DNA of 64,000 nucleotides, from NCBI RefSeq assembly GCF_028882275.1, contig NZ_JARBUT010000019.1, positions 1 to 64,000 of the forward strand. The letters are read 5' to 3'. The position numbers and the translations under genes are program-made. Positions 16,554 through 24,932 of the stretch are shown here, one piece after another; the stretch's first letter is position 1, and each line of letters opens with the position of its first letter. Source of the DNA: Nocardiopsis sp. N85 (lineage in GTDB: Bacteria; Actinomycetota; Actinomycetes; Streptosporangiales; Streptosporangiaceae). The notes below the pieces were generated by a model. It saw nothing but the letters and a program-made list of their open reading frames with translations, ran no database searches and was not told the origin of the DNA.

Positions 16554-18154
16554 CCTGGACGTCCACGGCGGGACTGGTCCTGCCCGACCTGGTGCCCGCC
16601 GGGTTGCGGGCGCGGTGGGTCCGGGAAGGACTGTGCCCGGGACGGGACCTGTACTCCCTGTTCCTGGACACGGTGCGCGCCGATCCCGCGCACGAGGCGA
16701 TCGTGGACGGGCGCGGAGGCCTGGACCGCGCCGGGCTGGCCGCGCGGGCCCTGCGGGCCGCCGCCGGCCTGGCCGCCCACGGGTGCGGTGAACGCGACGT
16801 CATCGGGGTCCTGCTGCCCGACGGCCGGGACGCGATCGCCGTCGAACTCGCCATCGCCGCCCTGGGCGCGGTCGCCCTGCCGATCCCGCACGGGCGCTCC
16901 CGCGTCGACACGCTCTCCCTGGTGGGCCGATCCCGCGCCGCGCTCGTGGTCACCGACCGGGGCGAGGACCTGGAGGGCGTGCCGGTCTGGTGCGTCGACA
17001 CCGGGGCGCTGGATCCCGACGGGCCGTACGCGGACGCGAGGGCGCCCGAACCGGCGCGTCCCGATCCCGCGTCGCCCGCGCGCATCCTCATCTCCTCGGG
17101 GTCGGAGGGCGAACCGGGCATGGTCGCCTACTCCCACGACGCCATGGCCGGGGGCCGGGGCAACTACGCGCGTGCGCTGCTGGGCGACACCGTCCGCGCC
17201 CTGATCCCGGTCCCCCTGGCCTCCTCCTTCGGATCCCTGGGCATCGTCTCCCTGATCCGGCTCGGAGCGACCCTCGTCCTACCGGGACGGTTCGACCCGG
17301 CCGCCGTCCTGCGCGCCGTCGAACGCCACCGGCCCACCCACCTGATCGGCGTGCCCACCATGCTGCGGCGTACCGCCCTGGTGGAGGAGACCGTCGACAC
17401 CTCGTCCCTGCGCGCACTCGTGTCCAGCGGCGCGCCCCTGCACCGGGACGTCCGCGACCTGTGCGAACGGCGCTTCGGGCGGCCGGTGGTCAACGTCTAC
17501 GGCTCCACCGACGGGGTCAACTGCCACACCGCGCACGACCCCGGGGCGTGGGAACCCGGCATGGCCGGTCGACCCGACCCGAAGGTCGCCGAGATCCGGG
17601 TGTGCGACCCCCGGGGCCGACCGCTGCCGACCGGGGAGGTCGGCGAGGTCCTGGCCCGGGGCCCGATGACGCCCCTGTGCCACGTCGCCGCCCCCGAACT
17701 CGACGCGCGACGGCGCGGGGCCGGCGGGTGGGTGCGCACCGGCGACGCCGGCCGCCTCGACGAGGACGGGACCCTGTGGGTCGTGGACCGGTTGCGCCGC
17801 ACGGTGATCCGGGGCGGCGTCACCCTCTTCCCCGCGGAGGTGGAGCGCGCCCTGGCCGCCCATCCCTCGCTCGGCGACGTGCAGTGCGTCCCGGTGCCCG
17901 ACCCCGATCTCGGCGAGCGGATGTGCGCCTGCGTCTGCCCACTGCCCGGGGTGGACCCGCCCACGCCCCGCGCGCTCCTCTCCCACCTGCGCGACCGGCA
18001 CGGTGTGGACGTCCGCGCCCTGCCCGAACACGTGCTGTTCCTGCCCGCGCTGCCGCTCGGCCCGACGGGGAAGGTGTGCACGTCCACCCTGACCCGGATG
18101 GCGACCGAGGCGGTCCGCGCCCGACCGACCGTACTCTCAGGAGGCCCACGATGA
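16550..18154 (+). CDS. ANL-superfamily AMP ligase (second copy) with altered P-loop
   Basis: The 534-residue protein starts at ATG 16550 by ATGA overlap. The first section (RWVREGLCPGRDLYSLF) resembles aryl-AMP ligases of the DhbE type. VNVYGSTDGVN (A5), WVRTGDAGRLDEDG (A7) and RTVIRGGVTLFPAEVE (A8) are intact, and the terminal LPLGPTGKVCTSTL keeps the catalytic lysine. The P-loop reads SSGSEGEPGMV (from residue 182), so the usual Lys after Pro is Gly190 and the Thr-Thr is Ser-Glu. That may change the adenylation rate or partner. It could activate a second acid, or be specialised for transfer. It is coupled to the methyltransferase. Confidence 0.87.
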   Translation: MTWTSTAGLVLPDLVPAGLRARWVREGLCPGRDLYSLFLDTVRADPAHEAIVDGRGGLDRAGLAARALRAAAGLAAHGCGERDVIGVLLPDGRDAIAVELAIAALGAVALPIPHGRSRVDTLSLVGRSRAALVVTDRGEDLEGVPVWCVDTGALDPDGPYADARAPEPARPDPASPARILISSGSEGEPGMVAYSHDAMAGGRGNYARALLGDTVRALIPVPLASSFGSLGIVSLIRLGATLVLPGRFDPAAVLRAVERHRPTHLIGVPTMLRRTALVEETVDTSSLRALVSSGAPLHRDVRDLCERRFGRPVVNVYGSTDGVNCHTAHDPGAWEPGMAGRPDPKVAEIRVCDPRGRPLPTGEVGEVLARGPMTPLCHVAAPELDARRRGAGGWVRTGDAGRLDEDGTLWVVDRLRRTVIRGGVTLFPAEVERALAAHPSLGDVQCVPVPDPDLGERMCACVCPLPGVDPPTPRALLSHLRDRHGVDVRALPEHVLFLPALPLGPTGKVCTSTLTRMATEAVRARPTVLSGGPR

Positions 18155-18954
18155 CGGACACCGTCACCGTCGAACCCGGTTACGTGTTCGACAACCACAA
18201 CGAGAACGCCCACGACCAGCACCGGTTCCTGGCCGCCGCCTACGACCCCCTGACCACGCGCAGGCTCGCCGAGACCGGGGTCGGTCCCGGGTGGCGCTGC
18301 CTGGAGGTGGGCGCCGGGGGCGGCGGTGTCGCCCACTGGCTGGCGCGGCGGGTCGCCCCCGGCGGCGGGGTCATCGCCACCGACGTCAAACCCGACCACA
18401 TCGCCCCGGCCGAAGGGCTGGAGGTGTGGCGGCACGACGTCACCCGCGACCCGCTGCCGGAGGCGGCCTTCGATCTCGTCCACTCGCGTCTGGTGCTGCT
18501 GCACCTGCCCGAACGCGTCGAGGTGCTGGACCGGCTGGTGCGCGCCCTCAAACCGGGCGGGGTGCTGCAACTCGACGAGTTCGACATCACCTACGGGCCG
18601 TCCCTGCTCATGCCCGACCCCGAGGCCCGTGAACTGTACGAGGAGTTCCTGGCGGCGAAGATCGGGCTGATGACCCGGGCGGGGGCCGACCCCGCGTGGG
18701 GCCGCAACGCCGGAGAGGCGATGCGCCGGGCCGGGCTGGTCGACGTCGACCCGCGCCCGTACGTGGAGTCCTGGGACGCCGACTCCCCGGGCGTTCACCT
18801 CATCTCCCACCACACCCGGCACCTGCGCGACGCGTTCGTGCGCGAGGGGATGACGGACGAACGGCTGGCCCGGGTGCGGGACCTGCTGGCCGATCCCGGG
18901 TTCCGGGCCTGCTCCTGCGTGATCTACTCCGTGCAGGGGCGGCGCCCCGAGTGA
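18151..18954 (+). CDS. Class I SAM-dependent methyltransferase
   Basis: ATG 18151 overlaps the previous stop and also has its own CAGGAGG 6 nt upstream. The 267-residue protein has the SAM-binding motif LEVGAGGGGV (residues 51-60), an acidic ATDVKPDH after strand 2, DLVHSRLVLLHLPE and LKPGGVLQLDEFD, typical of UbiE/COQ5-like small-molecule methyltransferases. It is the last gene of the coupled run and is followed at once by a strong hairpin. It probably O-, N- or C-methylates a late intermediate. A quinone methyltransferase role cannot be excluded given the UbiA enzyme upstream. Confidence 0.9.
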   Translation: MTDTVTVEPGYVFDNHNENAHDQHRFLAAAYDPLTTRRLAETGVGPGWRCLEVGAGGGGVAHWLARRVAPGGGVIATDVKPDHIAPAEGLEVWRHDVTRDPLPEAAFDLVHSRLVLLHLPERVEVLDRLVRALKPGGVLQLDEFDITYGPSLLMPDPEARELYEEFLAAKIGLMTRAGADPAWGRNAGEAMRRAGLVDVDPRPYVESWDADSPGVHLISHHTRHLRDAFVREGMTDERLARVRDLLADPGFRACSCVIYSVQGRRPE

Positions 18955-18961
18955 GTTCCCC

Positions 18962-18986
18962 GGGGCGGGCCGCACCGGCCCGCCCC
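18962..18986 (+). terminator. Terminator hairpin of the biosynthetic run
   Basis: GGGGCGGGCCG (18962-18972) and CGGCCCGCCCC (18976-18986) form a perfect 11-bp stem with a CAC loop, 8 nt after the methyltransferase stop. There is no T tract. The position and strength fit the end of the operon. Confidence 0.7.
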
Positions 18987-19111
18987 CGCGAGGGCGGGCG
19001 GCCAGGGCCCGGGGCGGCGCGTTCTCCCGCGATGAGGCGTTCCGGGACCGCCGGCCCGCGCGGGGGCGGCGCCGACGATCGCGATGGCGAGTCCGACGAC
19101 GTCCCGCGCGG

Positions 19112-19558
19112 TCAGCGGACGGGCGGGGTCATGCCGGTACCGACGCCCAGGCGGTTGTAGAGGTTGATCAGGCCGACGGCGGTGATGAGGGCGACCGTCT
19201 CCCGTTCCGACAGGTGCGCGGAGGCCTTCGCGTACACGTCGTCGGGGAGGCCGTTCTCACCGACCCGGGTGAGGGCGTCCACGAGTTCCAGGACGGCGCG
19301 CTCGACCTCGGTGAAGTGGTCGCCCGCCTCACGCCAGGCGGCCACGAGGGACACGCGCTGCGGGGACAGGCCGGACTTGAGGGCCTCGTGGGTGTGCGTG
19401 TCGACGCAGAAGGCGCAGCCGTTGAGCAGGGAGGCCCGGAGCTTGACGAGGGTGTGCAGGTCCGCGTCGAGTGCGGCGTCCACGACCGCGCCGAGGCGGG
19501 CCAGTTCGGCATAGGCCTCGGGCAGGTGTCGTGCCAACTGTGCGCGGGGCGAGCCCAT
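19112..19558 (-). CDS. AhpD-like/carboxymuconolactone decarboxylase-family protein
   Basis: The minus-strand ATG at 19556-19558 follows AGGAGAGG by about 8 nt, and the upstream in-frame extension lacks support. The 148-residue protein contains NGCAFCVDTHTHEA, the CxxC (C48, C51) plus His (H55) signature of AhpD-type alkylhydroperoxidase core proteins. Such proteins reduce peroxides or act as thiol-disulphide partners, and the cysteines plus a nearby Glu relay make the family recognisable. It is transcribed towards the biosynthetic cluster and separated from the aldehyde dehydrogenase by about 225 nt, so it is probably its own unit. Confidence 0.87.
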   Translation of the reverse strand: MGSPRAQLARHLPEAYAELARLGAVVDAALDADLHTLVKLRASLLNGCAFCVDTHTHEALKSGLSPQRVSLVAAWREAGDHFTEVERAVLELVDALTRVGENGLPDDVYAKASAHLSERETVALITAVGLINLYNRLGVGTGMTPPVR

Positions 19559-19784
19559 CGAACGTCCTCTCCTCGGTGCGTCCGGACGAGGCCGCCGGAC
19601 AGAGGGAAAATACCAAGGGTCACGCTCGTGGCACCGGGGGTTTCCGAAAGGTCGCCTTGATGGCGATCGGCCCGTGTATGTTCTCGCCTCCTGGGCCCTC
19701 ACCTGCGAGAACGCGAGAGGGAGAGGGAACCCGACCGGCCCGTCCGCACGCGGACGGGCCGTGATCGGGCTCGCAGGACACGCC

Positions 19785-21245
19785 TCAGAACGGGTAACGG
19801 GCGGGGTCGGCCTGCATGGTGACCCACTGGGTCTCGGTGAAGGCCTCCAGGTTGGCCCGGGTCCCGCCGAAGCGCGACCCGGTGCCGGAGTCGCCCACAC
19901 CGCCGAAGGGCGCGACCGCCTCGTCGTCGACGGTCTGGTCGTTGATGTGCACGATGCCGCTGGGAACGCGGTCGGCGATCTCCAGGCCGCGCATCGGGTT
20001 GGAGGTGACCACTCCCAGGGACAGCCCGTACTCGCTCGAACCGGCCAGCTCGACCAGCTCCTCGATGGTGGAGAAGCGGACCACCGGCGCGACGGGGCCG
20101 AAGACCTCCTCGGCGTAGGCCGGGGTGGAGGGGGTGACCCGGTCCAGGACGGTGGGCCGGTAGTACAGGTCCCGGTAGGTGCCGCCCGCGCGCAGTTCGG
20201 CCCCCGCCTCCACGCTGGAGGTGACCAGGCCGTGGATCTTGTCGCGCTGGGAGGCGTCGATGATCGGGCCGAGCGCGGCGCCGTCCTCCTCGGTGCTGCC
20301 GACCGCCAGCGCCTCCGCCTTGGCGGCGAGCCTCTCGACGTAGGCGTCGGCGATGGACTCGTGCACCAGGTGGCGCCCGGTGGTCATGCAGATCTGCCCC
20401 TGGTGCAGGAACGAGCCCCAGGCGCCGATGGAGGCGGCCGCGTCCACGTCGGCGTCGTCCATGATGACCAGCGGCGAGTTGCCGCCCAGCTCCAGGTGGG
20501 CGCGCTTGAGGTGGCGGGCGGCGGCCTCGCCGACCTTGCGCCCGGCCGGGGTGGAGCCGGTGAAGGAGATGACGCGCACGTGCGGGTCGGCGACCAGCGC
20601 CTCACCGGCCTCCACCCCGCCGGGCAGGACCTGGAGGACCCCCTCGGGCACGCCCGCCCGACGGAACACCTCGGCCAGGACCGCGCCCCCGCAGACGGCG
20701 GTGCGCGGGTCGGGCTTGAGGACCACGGCGTTGCCCAGGGCCAGGGCCGGGGCGACCGAGCGGATACCGAGGATGAGGGGCACGTTGAACGGGGCGATGA
20801 CCCCGACCACGCCCACCGGGACCTGGCGGGAGAAGCTCAGCCGGGGCTTGGCGGTGCGCAGGATCTCCCCGTGGGGCTGGGAGGCCAGGGCGGCGGCCTC
20901 GAAGCACTCCTCCGCGGCCACGTGCACCTGGAAACCGGCCATCCCCGCGGCGGCGCCGCCCTCGCGCCGCAACCAGTCGATGATCTCGGCCTCGTGGGTC
21001 CGCAACAGGTCGCCGGCCCGGCGCAGCACGGCGGCGCGCTCCTCGAAGGTGGCGGCCGCCCAGCCGCGCTGGGCTCCGGCGGCGCGCTCGGCGGCCTCGC
21101 GGACGTCGTCGGCCCCGGCGATGCCGATGCGCCCCAGGACGGTGCCCGAGGACGGTGAGACGACCTCGGCGTCGCCCCCCTTGGCGTGGGTCCAGGTGCC
21201 GGTGAAGATGGCGGAGGTGAACTCCCGGGCATCGAGCAGACTCAC
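19785..21245 (-). CDS. Aldehyde dehydrogenase, benzaldehyde-dehydrogenase-like
   Basis: A 486-residue NAD(P)-dependent aldehyde dehydrogenase. The general-base Glu lies in LELGGNSP (E252) and the nucleophile in GQICMTTGR (C286). APFNVPLILGIRSVAPALA, FTGSTPAGR and EVFGPVAPV are also present. The overall pattern and the C-terminal HINDQTVDDEAVAPFGGVGDSG resemble aromatic (benzaldehyde/vanillin-type) aldehyde dehydrogenases, giving carboxylic acids in the cytoplasm. It is the last gene of an apparent minus-strand operon, 57 nt after the ABC ATPase. This suggests the imported compound is an aldehyde, or is converted to one. Confidence 0.88.
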   Translation of the reverse strand: MSLLDAREFTSAIFTGTWTHAKGGDAEVVSPSSGTVLGRIGIAGADDVREAAERAAGAQRGWAAATFEERAAVLRRAGDLLRTHEAEIIDWLRREGGAAAGMAGFQVHVAAEECFEAAALASQPHGEILRTAKPRLSFSRQVPVGVVGVIAPFNVPLILGIRSVAPALALGNAVVLKPDPRTAVCGGAVLAEVFRRAGVPEGVLQVLPGGVEAGEALVADPHVRVISFTGSTPAGRKVGEAAARHLKRAHLELGGNSPLVIMDDADVDAAASIGAWGSFLHQGQICMTTGRHLVHESIADAYVERLAAKAEALAVGSTEEDGAALGPIIDASQRDKIHGLVTSSVEAGAELRAGGTYRDLYYRPTVLDRVTPSTPAYAEEVFGPVAPVVRFSTIEELVELAGSSEYGLSLGVVTSNPMRGLEIADRVPSGIVHINDQTVDDEAVAPFGGVGDSGTGSRFGGTRANLEAFTETQWVTMQADPARYPF

Positions 21246-21302
21246 GGTGTGCTCTCCTTCTGCGTCGTAGGGCGGGTGGAAGGCGAAGAGACGCGGGCGC
21301 GC

Positions 21303-22088
21303 TCAGGCGGGGGCCGGGGCGGTGCCCTTCTTGGCCTGCTGGATCTGTGCGTAGACCCGGGCGCGCAGCCGGGTGAAGCGCTCGTCCTGTCGGGTGCCGA
21401 GCTGGTCGCGCTCCGCCGGCAGGTCGACGGTGACATCATCCTGGACGACGGTGGGCGAATTGGACAGCACCAGGACGCGTTCGCCCAGGTAGACGGCTTC
21501 ATCGATGTCGTGGGTGACGAACAGGACGGTCACGCCCAGGCGCTGCCAGATCTCGCGGACCAGGTCTTCGAGGTCGGCGCGGGTCTGGGCGTCCACGGCG
21601 GCGAAGGGCTCGTCCATGAGCAGCACCTGGGGTTCGTAGGCGATCGCGCGGGCGATGGCCACGCGCTGCTGCATGCCGCCCGAGAGCTGCCAGGGGTAGG
21701 AGTCGGAGAAGGCGGTCAGTCCCACGGCCTCCAGGGATTCGGTGACCAGTTCCTCTCGGCGGGCCCTGGGGAGCTTCTTCTCCTTGAGCGGCAGTTCGAC
21801 GTTGGCGCGCACGCTCATCCAGGGGAAGAGGCTGCGCCCGTACTCCTGGAAGACCACGGCCATGCCCGGCGGCGGGGACAGGACGGGCTCCCCGGCCAGT
21901 TCCACGGTGCCGCCGGTGGGCGTCATGAGCCCGGCGATGCACTTGAGCAGGGTGGTCTTGCCGCAGCCGGACGGACCGACCAGGCAGACCAGCTCGCCCT
22001 CGGCGAGTTCGAAGGTCAGGTCGCGGACGGCCTCCACCGCGGTGGAGCCTCCGTTGTAGATCTTCTGGAGGCCGGTGACCTTCAGCAT
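21303..22088 (-). CDS. ABC importer ATPase, SsuB/TauB/NrtD-like
   Basis: The preferred start is ATG at 22086-22088, with GAGGAGAG upstream. The 261-residue ATPase has Walker A GPSGCGKTT, the Q-loop VFQEYGRSLFPW, the ABC signature LSGGMQQR, Walker B VLLMDEPFAAVD and the H-loop FVTHDIDEAV. Its length and Q-loop style match the nitrate/sulphonate/taurine importer class. It would energise the two permeases encoded directly upstream. The C-terminal tail is rich in charged residues and Ala. Confidence 0.92.
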   Translation of the reverse strand: MLKVTGLQKIYNGGSTAVEAVRDLTFELAEGELVCLVGPSGCGKTTLLKCIAGLMTPTGGTVELAGEPVLSPPPGMAVVFQEYGRSLFPWMSVRANVELPLKEKKLPRARREELVTESLEAVGLTAFSDSYPWQLSGGMQQRVAIARAIAYEPQVLLMDEPFAAVDAQTRADLEDLVREIWQRLGVTVLFVTHDIDEAVYLGERVLVLSNSPTVVQDDVTVDLPAERDQLGTRQDERFTRLRARVYAQIQQAKKGTAPAPA

Positions 22089-22162
22089 GGTGGGACGCTC
22101 TCCTCGGTGGTTCCGTGTCGCTTCGTCTGTTCCATCTGTTCTGTCCGTTGCGTGCATTGCGC

Positions 22163-23062
22163 TCACTCTCCCCGGTGCGCGGCGCGCGAACCCCGGTACC
22201 AGCCCAGGACGCGGCCTTCGACGAGTTCGAAGAGGGACGACAGCGCGAAGCCCATGATGCCGAGCAGGACCATCCCCGCCCACATCTCGGGGATGGCGAA
22301 GGTGCGCTGGAACTGCACGATCGCGAAACCCAGCCCGCTCGAACTGGCGAACATCTCACTGATCACCATGAGGATGATGGCCAGCGCCAGCGACAGGCGC
22401 AGGCCGGCCATGATCTGCGGCGAGGCCGAACGCAGCACGAGCACGCGCAGTCGGGTCGTCCCGGTGACGCCGTAGCAGCGGGCGGTGTCGGCCAGCACCG
22501 GGTCCACGGCGCGCACGCCCTCGACGGTGTTGAGCAGGATCGGCCACACGCACCCGAAGACGATGACCATGATCTTCATGCCGTCGTCGATCCCGGCCAG
22601 CATGATCATGAGCGGGACCAGGACGGGCGGCGGGATGGCGCGCAGGAACTCCAGGACGGGTTCCACGGTGGCGCGCACGCGCGCGTCCAGCCCCAGCAGT
22701 GTCCCCAGGGCGATCCCGATGAGGGCGGCGACGGCGAAGCCGACGAGCAGCCGGCCCAGACTCGGCAGGACGTCGACGAAGAACCGCTCGGAGAACCACA
22801 GCTCGGCGAAGGCCACGGCGATGGCGTCCGGGGTGGGGGTGTAGAACCCGGCCCCGGGCTGGGCGGTGAAGGCCCAGTACACCCCGACGAGCACGGTGGG
22901 CAGCAGCAGGACGTGCGCGGTGCGCAGGGCCGGGCCGGCGGCCCGGGCGGCGCCGGTGCGACGCCGCGGTGGGCGGGCCACGGGGGACTCCTGTTCGGTC
23001 GGGGTCGCGGGGACGGTCTCCCGGGTGGTCTCCCGGTCCTCGTCGACGGTGGGACGGCTCAT
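22163..23062 (-). CDS. ABC importer permease, SsuC-like (first)
   Basis: The ATG at 23060-23062 overlaps the stop of the upstream permease gene (ATGA). The 299-residue protein has a hydrophilic Arg/Thr-rich N-terminus of about 50 residues and then about six transmembrane helices of the binding-protein-dependent transport fold. FLRAIPPPVLVPL and the EAA-like stretch DTARCYGVTGTTRLRVLVL are the loops that dock on the ATPase. The gap to the ATPase gene is 74 nt. Together with the next permease it should form the membrane channel of the importer. Confidence 0.9.
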   Translation of the reverse strand: MSRPTVDEDRETTRETVPATPTEQESPVARPPRRRTGAARAAGPALRTAHVLLLPTVLVGVYWAFTAQPGAGFYTPTPDAIAVAFAELWFSERFFVDVLPSLGRLLVGFAVAALIGIALGTLLGLDARVRATVEPVLEFLRAIPPPVLVPLMIMLAGIDDGMKIMVIVFGCVWPILLNTVEGVRAVDPVLADTARCYGVTGTTRLRVLVLRSASPQIMAGLRLSLALAIILMVISEMFASSSGLGFAIVQFQRTFAIPEMWAGMVLLGIMGFALSSLFELVEGRVLGWYRGSRAAHRGE

Positions 23063-23898
23063 GCCGCGGCCTCCCCTCGGACGGAGGTGTGCCAGCGCAG
23101 GACACGGCGTTCCAGGGCGCGCACACCGATGTTGATGACCACGCCGAGGATGCCGGTGGCCACGATCCAGGCGTAGACCAGGGCCACCGCGCCGCCCTGC
23201 TGGGCGTTGGTGATCTGCTGGCCGATCCCGGGCGAGCCGATGATCAGCTGGGCGGTGATGGACAGGATGAGCCCCACCGCGGCGGCCAGGCGCAGCCCCG
23301 TCATCAGGTAGGGCAGCGTGGTGGGCCACACGACGTGACGGATGCGCGACAACCGGCCCAGCCCGTAGGAGCGAGCGGTCTGCTCGGCGACGGGGTCGAC
23401 GTCGGCGACCCCGTAGAGGACCTGGATGTAGATGAGCCAGAAGCAGGCGTAGATCACCAGGAGCAGGGTGGAGCGGATGTCGGTGCCGTACATCAGCACG
23501 GCCAGCGGGATGAGCGCGACCGAGGGGATGGGGCGCAGGAAGTCGACCGTGGAGGTGGTGAAGGCCCGCACCCGGGGCGTGGAGCCCAGGACGAAGCCGA
23601 GGAGCACGGCGGCGGCGAAGGCGATGGCCAGCCCCAGCGCCCACCCGTACAGGGTGTGGCCCACCGCCTCCCAGAAGGGCGCGGTGCCGGCGCGCTCGAC
23701 GAGCGTGGTGAGGACCTCCGAGACCGGCGGGAAGTAGCGCTCGGGCACGATCCCCAGGCGCGGGACGGCCTCCCACGACAGGAGCAGCGCGAGGATGCCC
23801 AGGGTTCCCAGCAGCGGACGGTCGGGCGCGGTGCGGGCCCGGACGCCCGGGCGGCGGACGCCGCCCGGGGTCGGGGCCTGTGCGGTGGCGGTGCTCAT
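23059..23898 (-). CDS. ABC importer permease, SsuC-like (second)
   Basis: A 279-residue inner-membrane protein with the same fold: hydrophobic helices, FLRPIPSVALIPLAVL, and an EAA-type loop TARSYGLGRLSRIRHVVWP. Its start overlaps the stop of the binding-protein gene by 4 nt, and its stop overlaps the next permease start. Two different permease genes imply a heterodimeric channel, whereas many SsuC-type importers use a homodimer. Confidence 0.9.
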   Translation of the reverse strand: MSTATAQAPTPGGVRRPGVRARTAPDRPLLGTLGILALLLSWEAVPRLGIVPERYFPPVSEVLTTLVERAGTAPFWEAVGHTLYGWALGLAIAFAAAVLLGFVLGSTPRVRAFTTSTVDFLRPIPSVALIPLAVLMYGTDIRSTLLLVIYACFWLIYIQVLYGVADVDPVAEQTARSYGLGRLSRIRHVVWPTTLPYLMTGLRLAAAVGLILSITAQLIIGSPGIGQQITNAQQGGAVALVYAWIVATGILGVVINIGVRALERRVLRWHTSVRGEAAA

Positions 23899-24860
23899 CG
23901 GATCAGGGTGTCCAGGTCGGGCTCGGAGTCGATGACGCCGTCGGTGACCATCAGGTCGGCCAGGGTGTTCAGGGCGTCGCGGTCGATGTCGGCCGGGAAG
24001 CGCGGCCAGCGCAGCCGGTCGATGAGCTCGGGGTCGATCTCGGTGTACTCGGTGAGGATCCCCGTGGTCTCGTCGGGGTTGGCCTCGGCGTACTCCAGGG
24101 AGGCGTTCATGGCCTCGGTGAAGGCGTCGACGGTCTCGGGGTCTTCGGCGATCAGCTCGTCACCGGTGAAGTAGCCGGCGATGGACAGCTCCGGGTGCAG
24201 GTCCACGAAGTTGCCGGCGATCGGGGTGGCGCCCTGTTCGAGGGCGACGGTGAGGAAGGGCTCGACCACCCAGGCGGCGTCGACCTGCCCGTTGGCCAGG
24301 GCGCCGGGCATGTCGGGGAAGGCCAGCTCGATGAAGTCGAGGTCGGTGGGGTCGCCGTCGGCCACGCGCACCGAGTTGCGCACCGAGGTGTCGCCGATGT
24401 TGTTGAGGTTGTCGATGGCCACGGTGGCGCCGTCGAGGTCGGCCGGGGAGGCGATGTCGCTGTCGGCGGGCACGACCAGGGCGCTGTAGTCGGTGTCGGC
24501 GTCGCCGGTGGTGGTCATGCCGTTGGCGATGACGGTCAGGGGCAGCCCCTGTTCACGGGCGATGATGAGGGAGGCGAAGTTGCCGAAGGCGAAGTCGAGT
24601 TCGCCGCTGACCACGCGGGGGACGGTGGTCGCCCCACCGCCGCCGGTCTCGATGGTCACGTCCAGGCCGTGCTCTTCGAAGATGCCCTGCTCCACTCCGA
24701 GGAAGAGCGGGGCGACCGCCGTGATCGGCAGCACGCCCACGGTGACGGGGGTCAGGCCGTCCGCGGTCTCGGCGCCGTCGTCGGCGCCGCAGGCGGTCGC
24801 GGTGAGGGCGAGCGCGACGCCTGCGGCGAGCACCCACGGAGTGGTCTTTCGAGCGGTCAT
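23895..24860 (-). CDS. Substrate-binding lipoprotein (NMT1/SsuA-like), first paralogue
   Basis: The 321-residue protein has a lipoprotein signal: MTARKTTPW, a hydrophobic stretch and a lipobox ending TATAC. The body has the periplasmic-binding fold of the NMT1/SsuA group: VTVGVLPITAVAPLFLGVEQG, RVVSGELDFAFGNFASLIIA, DGATVAIDNLNNIGDTSVRN and NGQVDAAWVVEPFL. The exported, membrane-anchored protein captures the substrate for the two permeases. It overlaps the permease gene by 4 nt and is clearly paralogous to the protein encoded at 24933-25889. Confidence 0.9.
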   Translation of the reverse strand: MTARKTTPWVLAAGVALALTATACGADDGAETADGLTPVTVGVLPITAVAPLFLGVEQGIFEEHGLDVTIETGGGGATTVPRVVSGELDFAFGNFASLIIAREQGLPLTVIANGMTTTGDADTDYSALVVPADSDIASPADLDGATVAIDNLNNIGDTSVRNSVRVADGDPTDLDFIELAFPDMPGALANGQVDAAWVVEPFLTVALEQGATPIAGNFVDLHPELSIAGYFTGDELIAEDPETVDAFTEAMNASLEYAEANPDETTGILTEYTEIDPELIDRLRWPRFPADIDRDALNTLADLMVTDGVIDSEPDLDTLIR

Positions 24861-24932
24861 GTGTTCTCTCCAGGGACGGACGGGATCGGGGCGGGCGGCG
24901 GGATCGGTGGGTGTCGTTCGGTGGAGCCCGGA

